A stretch of 64,000 bases of DNA from positions 121,420 to 185,419 of the forward strand of contig CAYLZD010000004.1 in the NCBI GenBank assembly GCA_964388275.1, given 5' to 3'. Below are positions 25,860-34,348 of the stretch, one piece after another. Below the pieces are notes generated by a model. It saw nothing but the letters and a program-made list of their open reading frames with translations, made no database searches and was not told where the DNA came from. The position numbers and the translations under genes were made by a program. How positions within the stretch are numbered: position 1 is the first letter of the stretch; each line of letters begins with the position of its first letter. Source of the DNA: JARYLZ01 sp964388275 (lineage in GTDB: Bacteria; Bacteroidota; Ignavibacteria; SZUA-365).

Positions 25860-26747
25860 ATGAAAGAAAAAAACCTCCATTTCGCGGCGTTACTGGCGAT
25901 TGCCCTCTTTCCGTATTGCGAGTCGAACGCCCAGTTGAATCCTTTCGAAACCTTCTTCAACGAATTCAACGGCGTGGCGCTGTGGGCTTCGTTCGGCGCG
26001 AATGATTCGAAAATCCCGACGCGCAAAACCGACATACCGTTTTTCAACCACTCGCCGGTGCGCTACGGTTTCGAACTGCTGCTGGGTCCTTATCCTTCCC
26101 CCTCGCCGCCTCCCGAGATAGACGAACTCGACAGAATATTGGACACTCTGGACGCGCATCTGGCCGTGCTTTACGGTATGGGCGATACAGCCGACACAGC
26201 CGTGATTCAGAGGCTGCTTCAGGAGCAGAAAAAAATGCTGATCAAGAAGGAGCACATCGAGACGAGGGAGCGGAAGCGAGCGCCCGACGTGACGGTGGAC
26301 CTCGGCATCGGCTTCGAGTACACGGATTCGTTCAGACCGCGGATCGGAGAATCGTCGATGCAATTGCCGGTCACCGGAATGTACATTTCGGCATACATCA
26401 GCAGAGATCTGAAATCCTGGGAACAGTCCAGTTTCGGCATCTATATCGGCGGCACAATCGGGCAGTACCAGCTTTACAACGCCTCTTTGATGAGCGCGGA
26501 CGGACTCTACCGCTACGATGTCACATCCAGCACGTACGCGATCGAGCCCGTGCTCGGCGCCTATCTCTTTTACGACGGCGGAAGTCTTTCACCGTTCTTC
26601 GAACTGTCCTACAAGTACCTGGCCTTCGACGGACTTCGATATTATTCGATTGATGCGGCGCCTGTTCTGACCTCGATGCCCGGCCGCCTCGATTTGAGCG
26701 GGGTTTTCATCACCATAGGCCTTCAGATGGCCAAAAAGGGGCGCTGA
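25860..26747 (+). CDS. Unknown envelope protein, probably outer membrane
   Basis: 295 residues from ATG 25860, where a signal peptide begins (HFAALLAIALFPYCESNAQ). Residues of about 85-150 form a charged helical segment (DELDRILDTLDAHLAVL, then KKMLIKKEHIETRERKRA). The C-terminal half (about 155-295) has alternating beta strands (VTVDLGIGFEYTD, FGIYIGGTIGQYQLY, FFELSYKYLAF) suggesting a barrel. I do not recognise a family. It is convergent with, and 10 bp from, the nuclease-fusion gene. Confidence 0.65.
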   Translation: MKEKNLHFAALLAIALFPYCESNAQLNPFETFFNEFNGVALWASFGANDSKIPTRKTDIPFFNHSPVRYGFELLLGPYPSPSPPPEIDELDRILDTLDAHLAVLYGMGDTADTAVIQRLLQEQKKMLIKKEHIETRERKRAPDVTVDLGIGFEYTDSFRPRIGESSMQLPVTGMYISAYISRDLKSWEQSSFGIYIGGTIGQYQLYNASLMSADGLYRYDVTSSTYAIEPVLGAYLFYDGGSLSPFFELSYKYLAFDGLRYYSIDAAPVLTSMPGRLDLSGVFITIGLQMAKKGR

Positions 26748-26757
26748 CCGGGCGCGG

Positions 26758-28497
26758 TCATTCAGCTGGGCCGGCCGCATCCGACCGGCGGCCGCCGGCG
26801 CTTCGCACAGCGTTCAGCACCGCGTCGAACAGCTTTCCGGCATCGTCGAAGCCGTCCACTTCCACGACTTCCGATTCATCATGCCGGGTCAATCTCCAGG
26901 TCGCGATTATGCGCATGTCGTTGATGTCTTCCCGCCTCCCCTGGAACAATTCGGCCTGCCGGATGCCGAACACGCCTGAAAGAAGGGAACGAAGGGCTCG
27001 GCGGTCCGGCGACTTCTGATCGATCAGGGCCTGCCTGGCCAGCATGCCCTCCTTTATGCAATGCACTTCGACAAAAGTCCTGCGCGCCGGCGTCACGAGG
27101 ACCAGATTCTGTTCGCGCACCGAGCGCGTCATCGCCGACTGTTGCCGTACCAGGCGCTCGAGCGATTGAATCCGGTCGCGCAATCCGGCCGCCTCCTCGA
27201 ATTCCAGGGCGGCAGCCTTCGCGTCCATGCGGGATCGGAGGCATTCCAGCACCTCGTCGTACCTCCCGTTCAGGAACTGCCTGACCCTGTCGACCTCTTC
27301 CAGGTATTCGTCCCGGCTTTGAAGCTTCGCGCAGGGCGCTCCGCAGCGCTTGATCTCATGATAGAGACAGGGCGCGGCGCCATCCGCAGGCCTGATGCGC
27401 CCGCCGCACTCGCGCAACAAAAAGAGCCGGTCAATGGTCTCAAGCGCGCGTTCGACGGCGAAGCGGCTGCTGAAGGGTCCGAAATACTCCGCACCGTCAT
27501 CCTCGATCTCGTAACACCAGCCTATCACCGGATATTCGTCGGCGGCGTCGATGCGGATGAAGGGATAGGCGCGCATGTTCTTCAGCATGGAATTGAAACG
27601 CGGCTGTTTCTCGCGTATGCTGTGCGCTTCAAGAAGAAGAGCGGAGAGTTCGGTTTCGGTGGACGTCCATGTCACCGAACGCGCGGCTCTGGCCAGTTGC
27701 ATGGTCTTTTCGGTGTGACCTGTATTGAACCTGAAATACGACTGCACGCGCTCGCGCAGATCCCTGGCTTTTCCTACGTATATGACGGCGCCTTTTCTGT
27801 CGTGAAAACTATAGACGCCCGGACCGTGAGGCAGTCCTTCTATCTGCGGCGCCAGAGCTTTGAAGTTCTTGGGCGTCGAGGCGATGCGGTAGACGGGGCG
27901 GTGTTGAAAGGAGAGCAGATCTCCGAGCGTGCACAGATCGTATTCCTCGGCGAGGATTTCGAGAAAATGCAGCAGGATTCCCGCCGTCGTTTCCGCGTCG
28001 CCCGCCGCCCTGTGCGCGCGCGGATTGCGAATGCCGAGATGCCGGGCCAGGCTGCCGAGGGATTTTTTCGCGAGTTGCGGCGTCAACCGCCGCGCCAGCC
28101 GCGCTGTGCACAGGGACGGATTCTCGAGCCGCTGCATGCCCGCGCGCGCCAGCGCCGCGTCCACAAAGGATCTGTCGAAGCGGGCGTTGTGGGCGACGAA
28201 AACCGAACTCCCGATAAAGCGCACGGCTTCCGGCAATATCAGCTCGGCGTCCGGGGCTTCGTAGACCATGTCGTTCGATATTCCCGTCAAATCCGTGATG
28301 AAGGGCGGTACGAACTGACGCGGGTTGATCAGTGTGCTGTATCGCTCGGTCACCCGTCCCTCCGCCACTCGCGCGAGAGCGATCTCGGTCATGCGGTTCC
28401 TCTCCGGACTCAAGCCCGTGGTCTCGACGTCGCAGACGACGAACTCGGCGTCCGGTAGCTGCAAAGACAGGAGTGGAGGCCGCTCACGCATACCCAT
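26758..28497 (-). CDS. DEDDh exonuclease fused to UvrC-like GIY-YIG nuclease
   Basis: A 579-residue fusion. Residues 18-185 are a DnaQ-type exonuclease: D23 and E25 in DVETTG, HNARFD at 103-108, and H162/D167 in the DEDDh motif III region. Residues 225-310 are a GIY-YIG domain (GVYSF at 227, IYVGKARDLRERV at 239). A Cys cluster and UVR-like motif (AAALEFEEAAGLRDRI) follow, as in UvrC or Cho. The UvrC C-terminal endonuclease half is missing. Similar fusions occur in actinobacteria and elsewhere and are thought to act in DNA repair. ATG 28491 has better GGAGG spacing than 28497, so either may be the start. Confidence 0.9.
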   Translation of the reverse strand: MGMRERPPLLSLQLPDAEFVVCDVETTGLSPERNRMTEIALARVAEGRVTERYSTLINPRQFVPPFITDLTGISNDMVYEAPDAELILPEAVRFIGSSVFVAHNARFDRSFVDAALARAGMQRLENPSLCTARLARRLTPQLAKKSLGSLARHLGIRNPRAHRAAGDAETTAGILLHFLEILAEEYDLCTLGDLLSFQHRPVYRIASTPKNFKALAPQIEGLPHGPGVYSFHDRKGAVIYVGKARDLRERVQSYFRFNTGHTEKTMQLARAARSVTWTSTETELSALLLEAHSIREKQPRFNSMLKNMRAYPFIRIDAADEYPVIGWCYEIEDDGAEYFGPFSSRFAVERALETIDRLFLLRECGGRIRPADGAAPCLYHEIKRCGAPCAKLQSRDEYLEEVDRVRQFLNGRYDEVLECLRSRMDAKAAALEFEEAAGLRDRIQSLERLVRQQSAMTRSVREQNLVLVTPARRTFVEVHCIKEGMLARQALIDQKSPDRRALRSLLSGVFGIRQAELFQGRREDINDMRIIATWRLTRHDESEVVEVDGFDDAGKLFDAVLNAVRSAGGRRSDAAGPAE

Positions 28498-28526
28498 CGC
28501 CTCCGGCCCGCACCCGACTATCGCCG

Positions 28527-28602
28527 TTCACTCTTCCCTCTTCCCTCTTCACTCTTCACCCTTCACTCTTCACTCTTCACTCTTCACCCTTCCCCCTTCC
28601 CC
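28527..28602. repeat. 7-bp tandem repeat (TTCACTC family)
   Basis: Eleven contiguous heptamers of the form TTCACTC, TTCCCTC or TTCACCC run from about 28527 to the last bases before the ftsE stop codon. The unit is variable only at positions 4 and 6. It fills most of the spacer between ftsE and the nuclease fusion. Confidence 0.85.
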
Positions 28603-29258
28603 TAAACCACATCATAAAAATTCCTGTTCTGAATCTTAATCACCCTCCCCGGCCTCTGCACCAACATCCCGTAGTCATGCGTGGCGATGATGCATGCGGT
28701 ACCGCGCCGGTTCACGCGGTCGAATATTGTGAGTATCTCCCGGGAGGCCACCGGATCCAGGTTGCCCGTCGGTTCATCCGCGAGAAGAATCACCGGATCG
28801 TTCACCAGTGCCCTTGCGATGGCGACTCTCTGTTTCTCCCCGCCCGAGAGATCGCCCGGCATCGCATGCTCCTTCGACGAGAGTCCCACTTCGGCAAGCG
28901 CTTTCATTACCTTCGGTCCGATCATCTGCTTCTTCGCCCCGGTCACATGAAGCGCGAAAGCGACATTTTCGGCGACGCAACGATCCTCAAGAAGCCGGTA
29001 ATCCTGAAACACTATCCCAATGCTTCGCCTGAGAAACGGGATGTGATGCCGTCTCAGAGTGGATGTGTCGTAACCGCCGACGCGGATGCGCCCGAAAGAC
29101 GGAAGTATGTCCATATAGATCAGGCGCAGGAAGGAGCTTTTGCCGATGCCGGTCTCGCCTATGATATAGACGAACTCCCCCTCCGCTATCAGCAGATTGG
29201 CCCTGTCGAGGACCAGCTGATCTCCGAAATTGAGCCGGACGTTATGAAACTCTATCAT
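28602..29258 (-). CDS. ftsE: FtsE-like cell-division ABC ATPase
   Basis: A 218-residue ATPase. Walker A is GETGIGKSS and the Q-loop is IGIVFQDYRLLEDR, the FtsE-type FQDxRLL. The signature is LSGGEKQR, Walker B is VILLADEPTG and the H-loop is IIATHD. FtsE with FtsX controls peptidoglycan hydrolases at the septum. No ftsX lies beside it: the next genes downstream are a nuclease fusion and an outer-membrane protein. Its start overlaps the pdxA stop by 4 bp (ATGA). The symbol rests on motif resemblance, as other small ABC ATPases are similar. Confidence 0.78.
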   Translation of the reverse strand: MIEFHNVRLNFGDQLVLDRANLLIAEGEFVYIIGETGIGKSSFLRLIYMDILPSFGRIRVGGYDTSTLRRHHIPFLRRSIGIVFQDYRLLEDRCVAENVAFALHVTGAKKQMIGPKVMKALAEVGLSSKEHAMPGDLSGGEKQRVAIARALVNDPVILLADEPTGNLDPVASREILTIFDRVNRRGTACIIATHDYGMLVQRPGRVIKIQNRNFYDVV

Positions 29259-30259
29259 GTCGCGGCGAGGCGGCGCCTGTTGACCGCGATGCTGCGCGCG
29301 GCGCGTATGGCTTCCTTCATGCTTTCGGCGTCGGCAATACCGCGGCCCGCGATGTTGAACGCGGTTCCGTGATCCGGGGAAGTGCGCACGATCGGGAGGC
29401 CGGCCGTCACGTTGACACCGCGTCCGCGCGCCTGCATCTTGAAAGGTATCAGGCCCTGGTCGTGATACATGGCGACAATCATGTCGTACATCTCCCTGTT
29501 GTGCGCCGAGAAAAAACCGTCCGCCGGGAAGGGCCCCTCGACTCTCAAACCGCCCGCAACCGCGTCGTTTACTGCGGGTTGTATATGTTCGCTCTCCTCG
29601 GCGCCGATCGTGCCCCCGTCGCCGGCGTGCGGATTCAGGGCGAGCACGGCGATGCGCGGCCGGCCTATGCCGAAGTCCTTTTCCAGGGATCCGGCGCCCT
29701 TTTGCAATGCGCGATGCACACGCTCGCGCGTGACAAGTCCGGCCACCTCGCGCAAGGGCGCATGGATCGTCACGAGTCCCACCTTCATCGTATTGCTGCT
29801 CAGAATCATCATTGCCTGGTCATCGCAGCCGCATAAAGAGGCGAGCAGCTCCGTGTGTCCCGTAAAAGGGGCGCCGGACGACGAGATCGCTTCCTTGGAA
29901 ACGGGCGCGGTCACGATAGCTTCCGCCCCGCCTTCAAGCGCCGCCACGGCGGCTTGTCGCACCGCGTCGACTGCGGCCATGCCGGCGGCAGCCGCGACCC
30001 GCCCAATCCCGCTCTCGTCGAAATCCCCCCCGGTGTCGATCACCGACAACACGCCTTCTTCGGATTGCGAGGGAGCGTCTATAACGCGCAGATGCAGACC
30101 GGATCCGAGCCTCGCCTTGTGCCATTCGAGCGCGGCTAAGGATCCAAAGACCACGGGCCGGCAGACCTCGAACAATTCCGAACGAGAGAAAGCTTTCAGG
30201 ACGACTTCGGGTCCGACCCCGTTCATGTCGCCCGCCGATATCGCGATTATTGGATTCAT
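29255..30259 (-). CDS. pdxA: 4-hydroxythreonine-4-phosphate dehydrogenase
   Basis: 334 residues from ATG 30259 (MNPIIAISAGDMNGVGPE), preceded by GGAG. It catalyses the NAD-dependent oxidation of 4-phosphohydroxy-L-threonine in pyridoxal-phosphate synthesis. The metal-binding histidines lie in TGHTELLA, NPHAGDGG and MYHDQGLIPFK, all intact. The length is normal for PdxA. It follows the GWxTD gene by 31 bp and overlaps ftsE. No other vitamin B6 gene is in the window. Confidence 0.93.
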   Translation of the reverse strand: MNPIIAISAGDMNGVGPEVVLKAFSRSELFEVCRPVVFGSLAALEWHKARLGSGLHLRVIDAPSQSEEGVLSVIDTGGDFDESGIGRVAAAAGMAAVDAVRQAAVAALEGGAEAIVTAPVSKEAISSSGAPFTGHTELLASLCGCDDQAMMILSSNTMKVGLVTIHAPLREVAGLVTRERVHRALQKGAGSLEKDFGIGRPRIAVLALNPHAGDGGTIGAEESEHIQPAVNDAVAGGLRVEGPFPADGFFSAHNREMYDMIVAMYHDQGLIPFKMQARGRGVNVTAGLPIVRTSPDHGTAFNIAGRGIADAESMKEAIRAARSIAVNRRRLAAT

Positions 30260-30290
30260 CGAATTTCTCCAAAGCTGCTGCAATGACTAT

Positions 30291-31652
30291 TCAACGCGCC
30301 GGGAGACGATAATCGCCGTTACGGTCGCGGTCGATAAAGATGAAAGTACGATCCAGAGAAGTATAGCGCCAGATTTCCCGGGCGGGTTCGCCGCGTTTCA
30401 GTTCCCGCCGCGTGTCGTCGGGGGGACCGAAGAGCATGTAGATTTTCCCGCGGTCGGTCAGCGCTCCGTTGTTTCTGGACAGCGTCTGAAAAGCGTAGAA
30501 TGCATGGTCGGCCCGTCGGAAATACTCTTCCATCGCGGCGTTTCGGGCCGAGCCCGGCGACGGGTTCTTCGCTTTCCACCATGCGCGTATCCGATCGTAC
30601 AACTCCTCGTCGGGACCCCGCCGCAATTCCTTGTCCTCGTCTTCGGTGAGTATGTGCCACATGACAGCGAGCGCGAGTTCCGGATTCCGCAGTGTCAAGG
30701 GCATGTCCTTCCAGTATATCCGCAGCGGTTGTGAAATGCTGTCCCTTCCGCTCTTCGTCTCCGCTTCCAGCATGAAATGATACTCCCCGGCGTCCAGAGT
30801 ATCGAACGGGAATTCGAAGATGAACATGGAAGCGCCGGACGTCGCTCGTTGCGCCAATGAAAAGCGGGCGACCGCACCCTGCTCCCCGGCGGTGCTCACG
30901 CCGCTGAGAACATCGACGGGATGAATCCGGTCCCCGGCAAGAACGCGCACTCTGTCGCCCCTGCGGTCCTTGATGGTCCACTTCCAAACGGCATCGCCGG
31001 CGGCTGAAGCGGATACGGCGACAAGCGCCTTGCGGGCATAGGGCACACTCCCGCCGAATCCAGCCGCGCTGTACCGCTGCGGCGCAGACGAATCGGCTTC
31101 CACCGGCAGAAGGGAAGCCAGGACAGGCGCGGGTCCGTCGAGCGTTTTGACTAACACAGGCAGACTGAACTCCCTTTTCCTCGAGGAAGCGGCGTCCTCG
31201 ACATGCACGACAGCGGTGTACTTGCCGGGAACCGCGGCGATCAGTCTTCTGACGAGAGTGAAGGAATCACGGGATTCCGTCTGCTCGTAATTTCCCGCGG
31301 CCACGAGGATTCTCTCGTGCGTCGAGGCGGCGATATTGCCGGCGGAGTCCAGCAGTTCCATGCTGATCTCCATGCCGCCCTGAAAGACGGAATCGGGATG
31401 CGCGGCAACGTTTCTCCGGTACACCACGAAGTCATCCGCCACGCGAACGAACACCGCCACGATTCCCTGGGCTCCTGCATCCCACGGTAGTTGGGCAGCC
31501 TCGGCGAACACCCGGTCGCCGTAGACGATCCCCGGCTGCCGGTCCGCCTGCCGGCGCGGCTGCGCCCGGCAGCTGTCGCTCGCGCAGAGCCATGATACGA
31601 TGCCTGCAAGCAGGATGAAGACAGTCCACGAATCGAACTTTCGGAAAGTCAT
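30291..31652 (-). CDS. GWxTD-domain envelope protein
   Basis: 453 residues from ATG 31652, overlapping the stop of the NtrC-type regulator by 4 bp. The signal peptide (TVFILLAGIVSWLCAS) indicates export. The C-terminal third matches the GWxTD domain of Bacteroidota, Acidobacteria and Gemmatimonadota: WWKAKNPSPGSARNAAMEEYF, TDRGKIYMLFGPPDD, EIWRY, FIFIDRDRNGDYRL. The signature itself reads GALTD here instead of GWxTD. Function of the family is unknown; placement behind a sigma-54 regulator suggests control by it. Confidence 0.85.
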   Translation of the reverse strand: MTFRKFDSWTVFILLAGIVSWLCASDSCRAQPRRQADRQPGIVYGDRVFAEAAQLPWDAGAQGIVAVFVRVADDFVVYRRNVAAHPDSVFQGGMEISMELLDSAGNIAASTHERILVAAGNYEQTESRDSFTLVRRLIAAVPGKYTAVVHVEDAASSRKREFSLPVLVKTLDGPAPVLASLLPVEADSSAPQRYSAAGFGGSVPYARKALVAVSASAAGDAVWKWTIKDRRGDRVRVLAGDRIHPVDVLSGVSTAGEQGAVARFSLAQRATSGASMFIFEFPFDTLDAGEYHFMLEAETKSGRDSISQPLRIYWKDMPLTLRNPELALAVMWHILTEDEDKELRRGPDEELYDRIRAWWKAKNPSPGSARNAAMEEYFRRADHAFYAFQTLSRNNGALTDRGKIYMLFGPPDDTRRELKRGEPAREIWRYTSLDRTFIFIDRDRNGDYRLPAR

Positions 31653-33019
31653 TGCTTGTCTATCCCGTAATCCCTGATCTTGCGATACAAGGTCCGCCTG
31701 TTGATGCCGAGCATTTCGGCCGCCGTGGACCTGTTCCACCGCGAAATGTCCAGCGCCTTCATTATGTGCATCCGTTCCATTTCTCTAAGTGTGGGCAGGC
31801 CCTGTTCCTCGGCGGCGACGGCCGTCATTTCCACGGATTTTGCGAAACCGGGCGGAAGGTCTTCCACCGTTATGACCGGCGCCGCCGGCGACAACACCAT
31901 CGCGCGCTCGAGCAGATGTTCCAGTTCACGGACGTTTCCCGGCCAGGGATATCTCAGCAACAGCTCCATCACTTCGCGCTCGACAACCGGGGGCGTACGG
32001 CCCTGTTCTTCGGCCAGCCGGGCCAGTATGCGCTCGGTTAGAAGAGGCACGTCCTCCATGCGTTCTCTCAGGGCCGGAATCTCTATCGTTACGACATTGA
32101 GACGGTAGAAAAGATCTTCCCTGAATGTCCCCTCCTGCACGGCTTTCAACAGGTCGTACTTCGAGGATGAAATCACGCGCACGTCTATGGTGCGGGATTC
32201 GCTGCCGCCCACCGGGCGCACCTCCCAGTCCTCGAGCACACGCAGAAGTTTCGCCTGCATGGTCGTGGGCATATCCGCTATCTCGTCGAGAAAGATAGTC
32301 CCCGCGTCGGCGCTGGCGAGCAGTCCGTGCTCGCGGGAGACGGCGCCCGTGTATGCTCCGCGCTCATGCCCGAACAGTTCGCTCTCGAGAAGCATCTCGG
32401 GCAGCGCCCCGCAGTTGAGCGCCACGAAGGGCGCGTCCTTCCTGCGGCCCGACTCGTGTATCGCGCGGGCCACCACTTCCTTTCCGCTGCCGGACTCCCC
32501 GATAATCAGCACGTGAGTGTCTGTGGTCGCCACCCTGCGCACCACGTCGAATACGCGCCGCATTCCCGGGCTTCTGCCGATCATCTCGCCGAATCCATCG
32601 CGAGCCCTGATGCTGCGCCGCAGTTCGCCCAGCTCAGCCTTCAGCCTGTGCTGCTCGACCGCCTTGTTCAGCACCACGAGGAACTCATCCAACTCGAACG
32701 GTTTGCTCAGATAGTCGAAAGCCCCGAGCTTCATCGCCTCCACCGCGGATGAAACGGAACCGAAGCCTGTGATCATCACGACGACAGCCGTGGGAAATGC
32801 GCCGCCCACATGCTCCAACATCTCGATGCCGCTCAAGCCGGGCATCTGCACGTCGGAGACGACCACACCGTAAGGTTTGCTCAGAAAGGCCGTAATCGCC
32901 TTGCGAGGATCGTCGAAAAGATCCGCCACGATCCCCTGCTTCTGCAGAAATCGGGACAGAACCCGCAGCATCTCCGGATCGTCGTCGATTATCGCGATAT
33001 CGACAGGAAGCTTCTTCAT
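31649..33019 (-). CDS. NtrC-family sigma-54-dependent response regulator
   Basis: A 456-residue protein. The receiver domain has acidic residues at 12-14 and phosphoacceptor D56 (VVVSDVQMPG). The AAA+ domain has Walker A GESGSGKE (174-181), the sigma-54 loop as GAYTGA (221-226, the accepted Tyr variant of GAFTGA) and Walker B TIFLDE (241-246). The C-terminus has a Fis-type HTH (AAEMLGINRRTLYRKIRDYG). It activates sigma-54 promoters when phosphorylated. It lies 4 bp behind its probable kinase and overlaps the GWxTD gene. Confidence 0.95.
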   Translation of the reverse strand: MKKLPVDIAIIDDDPEMLRVLSRFLQKQGIVADLFDDPRKAITAFLSKPYGVVVSDVQMPGLSGIEMLEHVGGAFPTAVVVMITGFGSVSSAVEAMKLGAFDYLSKPFELDEFLVVLNKAVEQHRLKAELGELRRSIRARDGFGEMIGRSPGMRRVFDVVRRVATTDTHVLIIGESGSGKEVVARAIHESGRRKDAPFVALNCGALPEMLLESELFGHERGAYTGAVSREHGLLASADAGTIFLDEIADMPTTMQAKLLRVLEDWEVRPVGGSESRTIDVRVISSSKYDLLKAVQEGTFREDLFYRLNVVTIEIPALRERMEDVPLLTERILARLAEEQGRTPPVVEREVMELLLRYPWPGNVRELEHLLERAMVLSPAAPVITVEDLPPGFAKSVEMTAVAAEEQGLPTLREMERMHIMKALDISRWNRSTAAEMLGINRRTLYRKIRDYGIDKQ

Positions 33020-33023
33020 GCGC

Positions 33024-34277
33024 TCAGCCGGCTTTCACGGGGAATCTGATCGTGAATACAGCGCCGCCCTCCTTGCCGTTCGCCGCCGTAATGCCGCCCT
33101 GATGCTCCTCGATGATGCGTCGGCATACCGCCAGTCCGAGCCCTGTTCCCTTCCCCGTCTCCTTGCTGGTCACGAAGGGCTCGAACACCCTCGGCAGTAT
33201 GTCCGGGCCGATGCCGGGACCGGAATCGCTGAAACGCAACTCCAGCACCCCGTCCTCGGGCGAGGTGACCGAGATGGCGATCCGCGATTCCTTCCGGCCG
33301 GACTCTCCTGAGATCGCATCCGCCGCGTTGATGATGAGATTCAGGAATACCTGTTGAAGCTGATGCGAGTCCGCCTCGATGAGGGGCAGGCCTGGAGCGG
33401 TCTCGATGTCGGCCTCGATTCCGTCTGCCGAGAGCCGCCCCTTGACAAGTCCGAGAGCGCGGCGCAGTTCGGCGCCGATGTCCACCATGTCGCGTCGCAG
33501 AGGTTGCGGCCGGGCGAAGGCAAGAAGTTCCCGTATAAGACGGGCGATGCGCTCGGTCTGTCCGATTACGGTCTGCAGGTCCTCGCATTCCGGGTCGCCT
33601 TCCGGGCGGTCCATCAGGAGCATCTCAGCGATGCCGCTGATGATATTGAGCGGCGCTCCGATTTCATGCGCAATGCCCGCCGCGATCTGCCCGATCAGCG
33701 CCAATTTCTCATTGTGCGCGATCTGCCGTTCGAGGCGTCTCTTCTCGGTCATGTCGCGTAGAATCGCTATGACTCCGAGAGCGTTCCCCTGCTCGTCGCG
33801 TAGCAGGGTCCTGGAAAGACTGACCATGAGGACCCTGCCGTCGCGGGTCATGCGTTGCGTGTGATGATCCCGTATGAATCCGGCGCTCCAGGTCCTTGCG
33901 TGCAATTCCGCGAGCTCATCCCGGTGTTCGTCCCCGGCCGGAATCAGGAAATCGAAATTCCTGTCGAGAACTTCATCCTGAGTGTATCCGAAAGTCTGTT
34001 CGGCGCCCTTGTTCCAGAAGAAAATCCTCTCATCGCGGTCGACGCCGATGATAGCATCGACCGCGTGCAGCACCACATGCTGGACAAAGCGCTCGTGAAC
34101 CGTTTTTCCCTTGCGCACGGTATCGACCGCCTCCCGCACGGCATCGGAAACGAGACCGCGCAGGGAAGCGATCAGTTCCGCGTCCGCTTGGATTCCGCGG
34201 TCTTTCAGCGCCTCGGCCACGCGCCTGTCCATTGCGGCCAGATGCTCTTCCATCAGTGCGTGAACGCGGGACTCCAT
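33024..34277 (-). CDS. PAS-domain cytoplasmic histidine kinase (NtrB-like)
   Basis: A 417-residue protein with no signal peptide or membrane span. A helical N-terminus is followed by a PAS domain (about 75-190: AIIGVDRDERIFFWNKGAEQTFGYT), an H-box (AAGIAHEIGAPLNIISG) and a HATPase_c domain (FSDSGPGIGPDILPRVFEPF, GTGLGLAVCRRI). It would sense an internal cue and phosphorylate the sigma-54 regulator encoded next. It begins 71 bp after the gyrB stop. Confidence 0.93.
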   Translation of the reverse strand: MESRVHALMEEHLAAMDRRVAEALKDRGIQADAELIASLRGLVSDAVREAVDTVRKGKTVHERFVQHVVLHAVDAIIGVDRDERIFFWNKGAEQTFGYTQDEVLDRNFDFLIPAGDEHRDELAELHARTWSAGFIRDHHTQRMTRDGRVLMVSLSRTLLRDEQGNALGVIAILRDMTEKRRLERQIAHNEKLALIGQIAAGIAHEIGAPLNIISGIAEMLLMDRPEGDPECEDLQTVIGQTERIARLIRELLAFARPQPLRRDMVDIGAELRRALGLVKGRLSADGIEADIETAPGLPLIEADSHQLQQVFLNLIINAADAISGESGRKESRIAISVTSPEDGVLELRFSDSGPGIGPDILPRVFEPFVTSKETGKGTGLGLAVCRRIIEEHQGGITAANGKEGGAVFTIRFPVKAG

Positions 34278-34348
34278 GGATGTCGCCTGTCTGTTCCCGC
34301 TATCCCGCCTCGACCCGCCCGTATCCGTTCTTGCGCGGAATCTGCATT

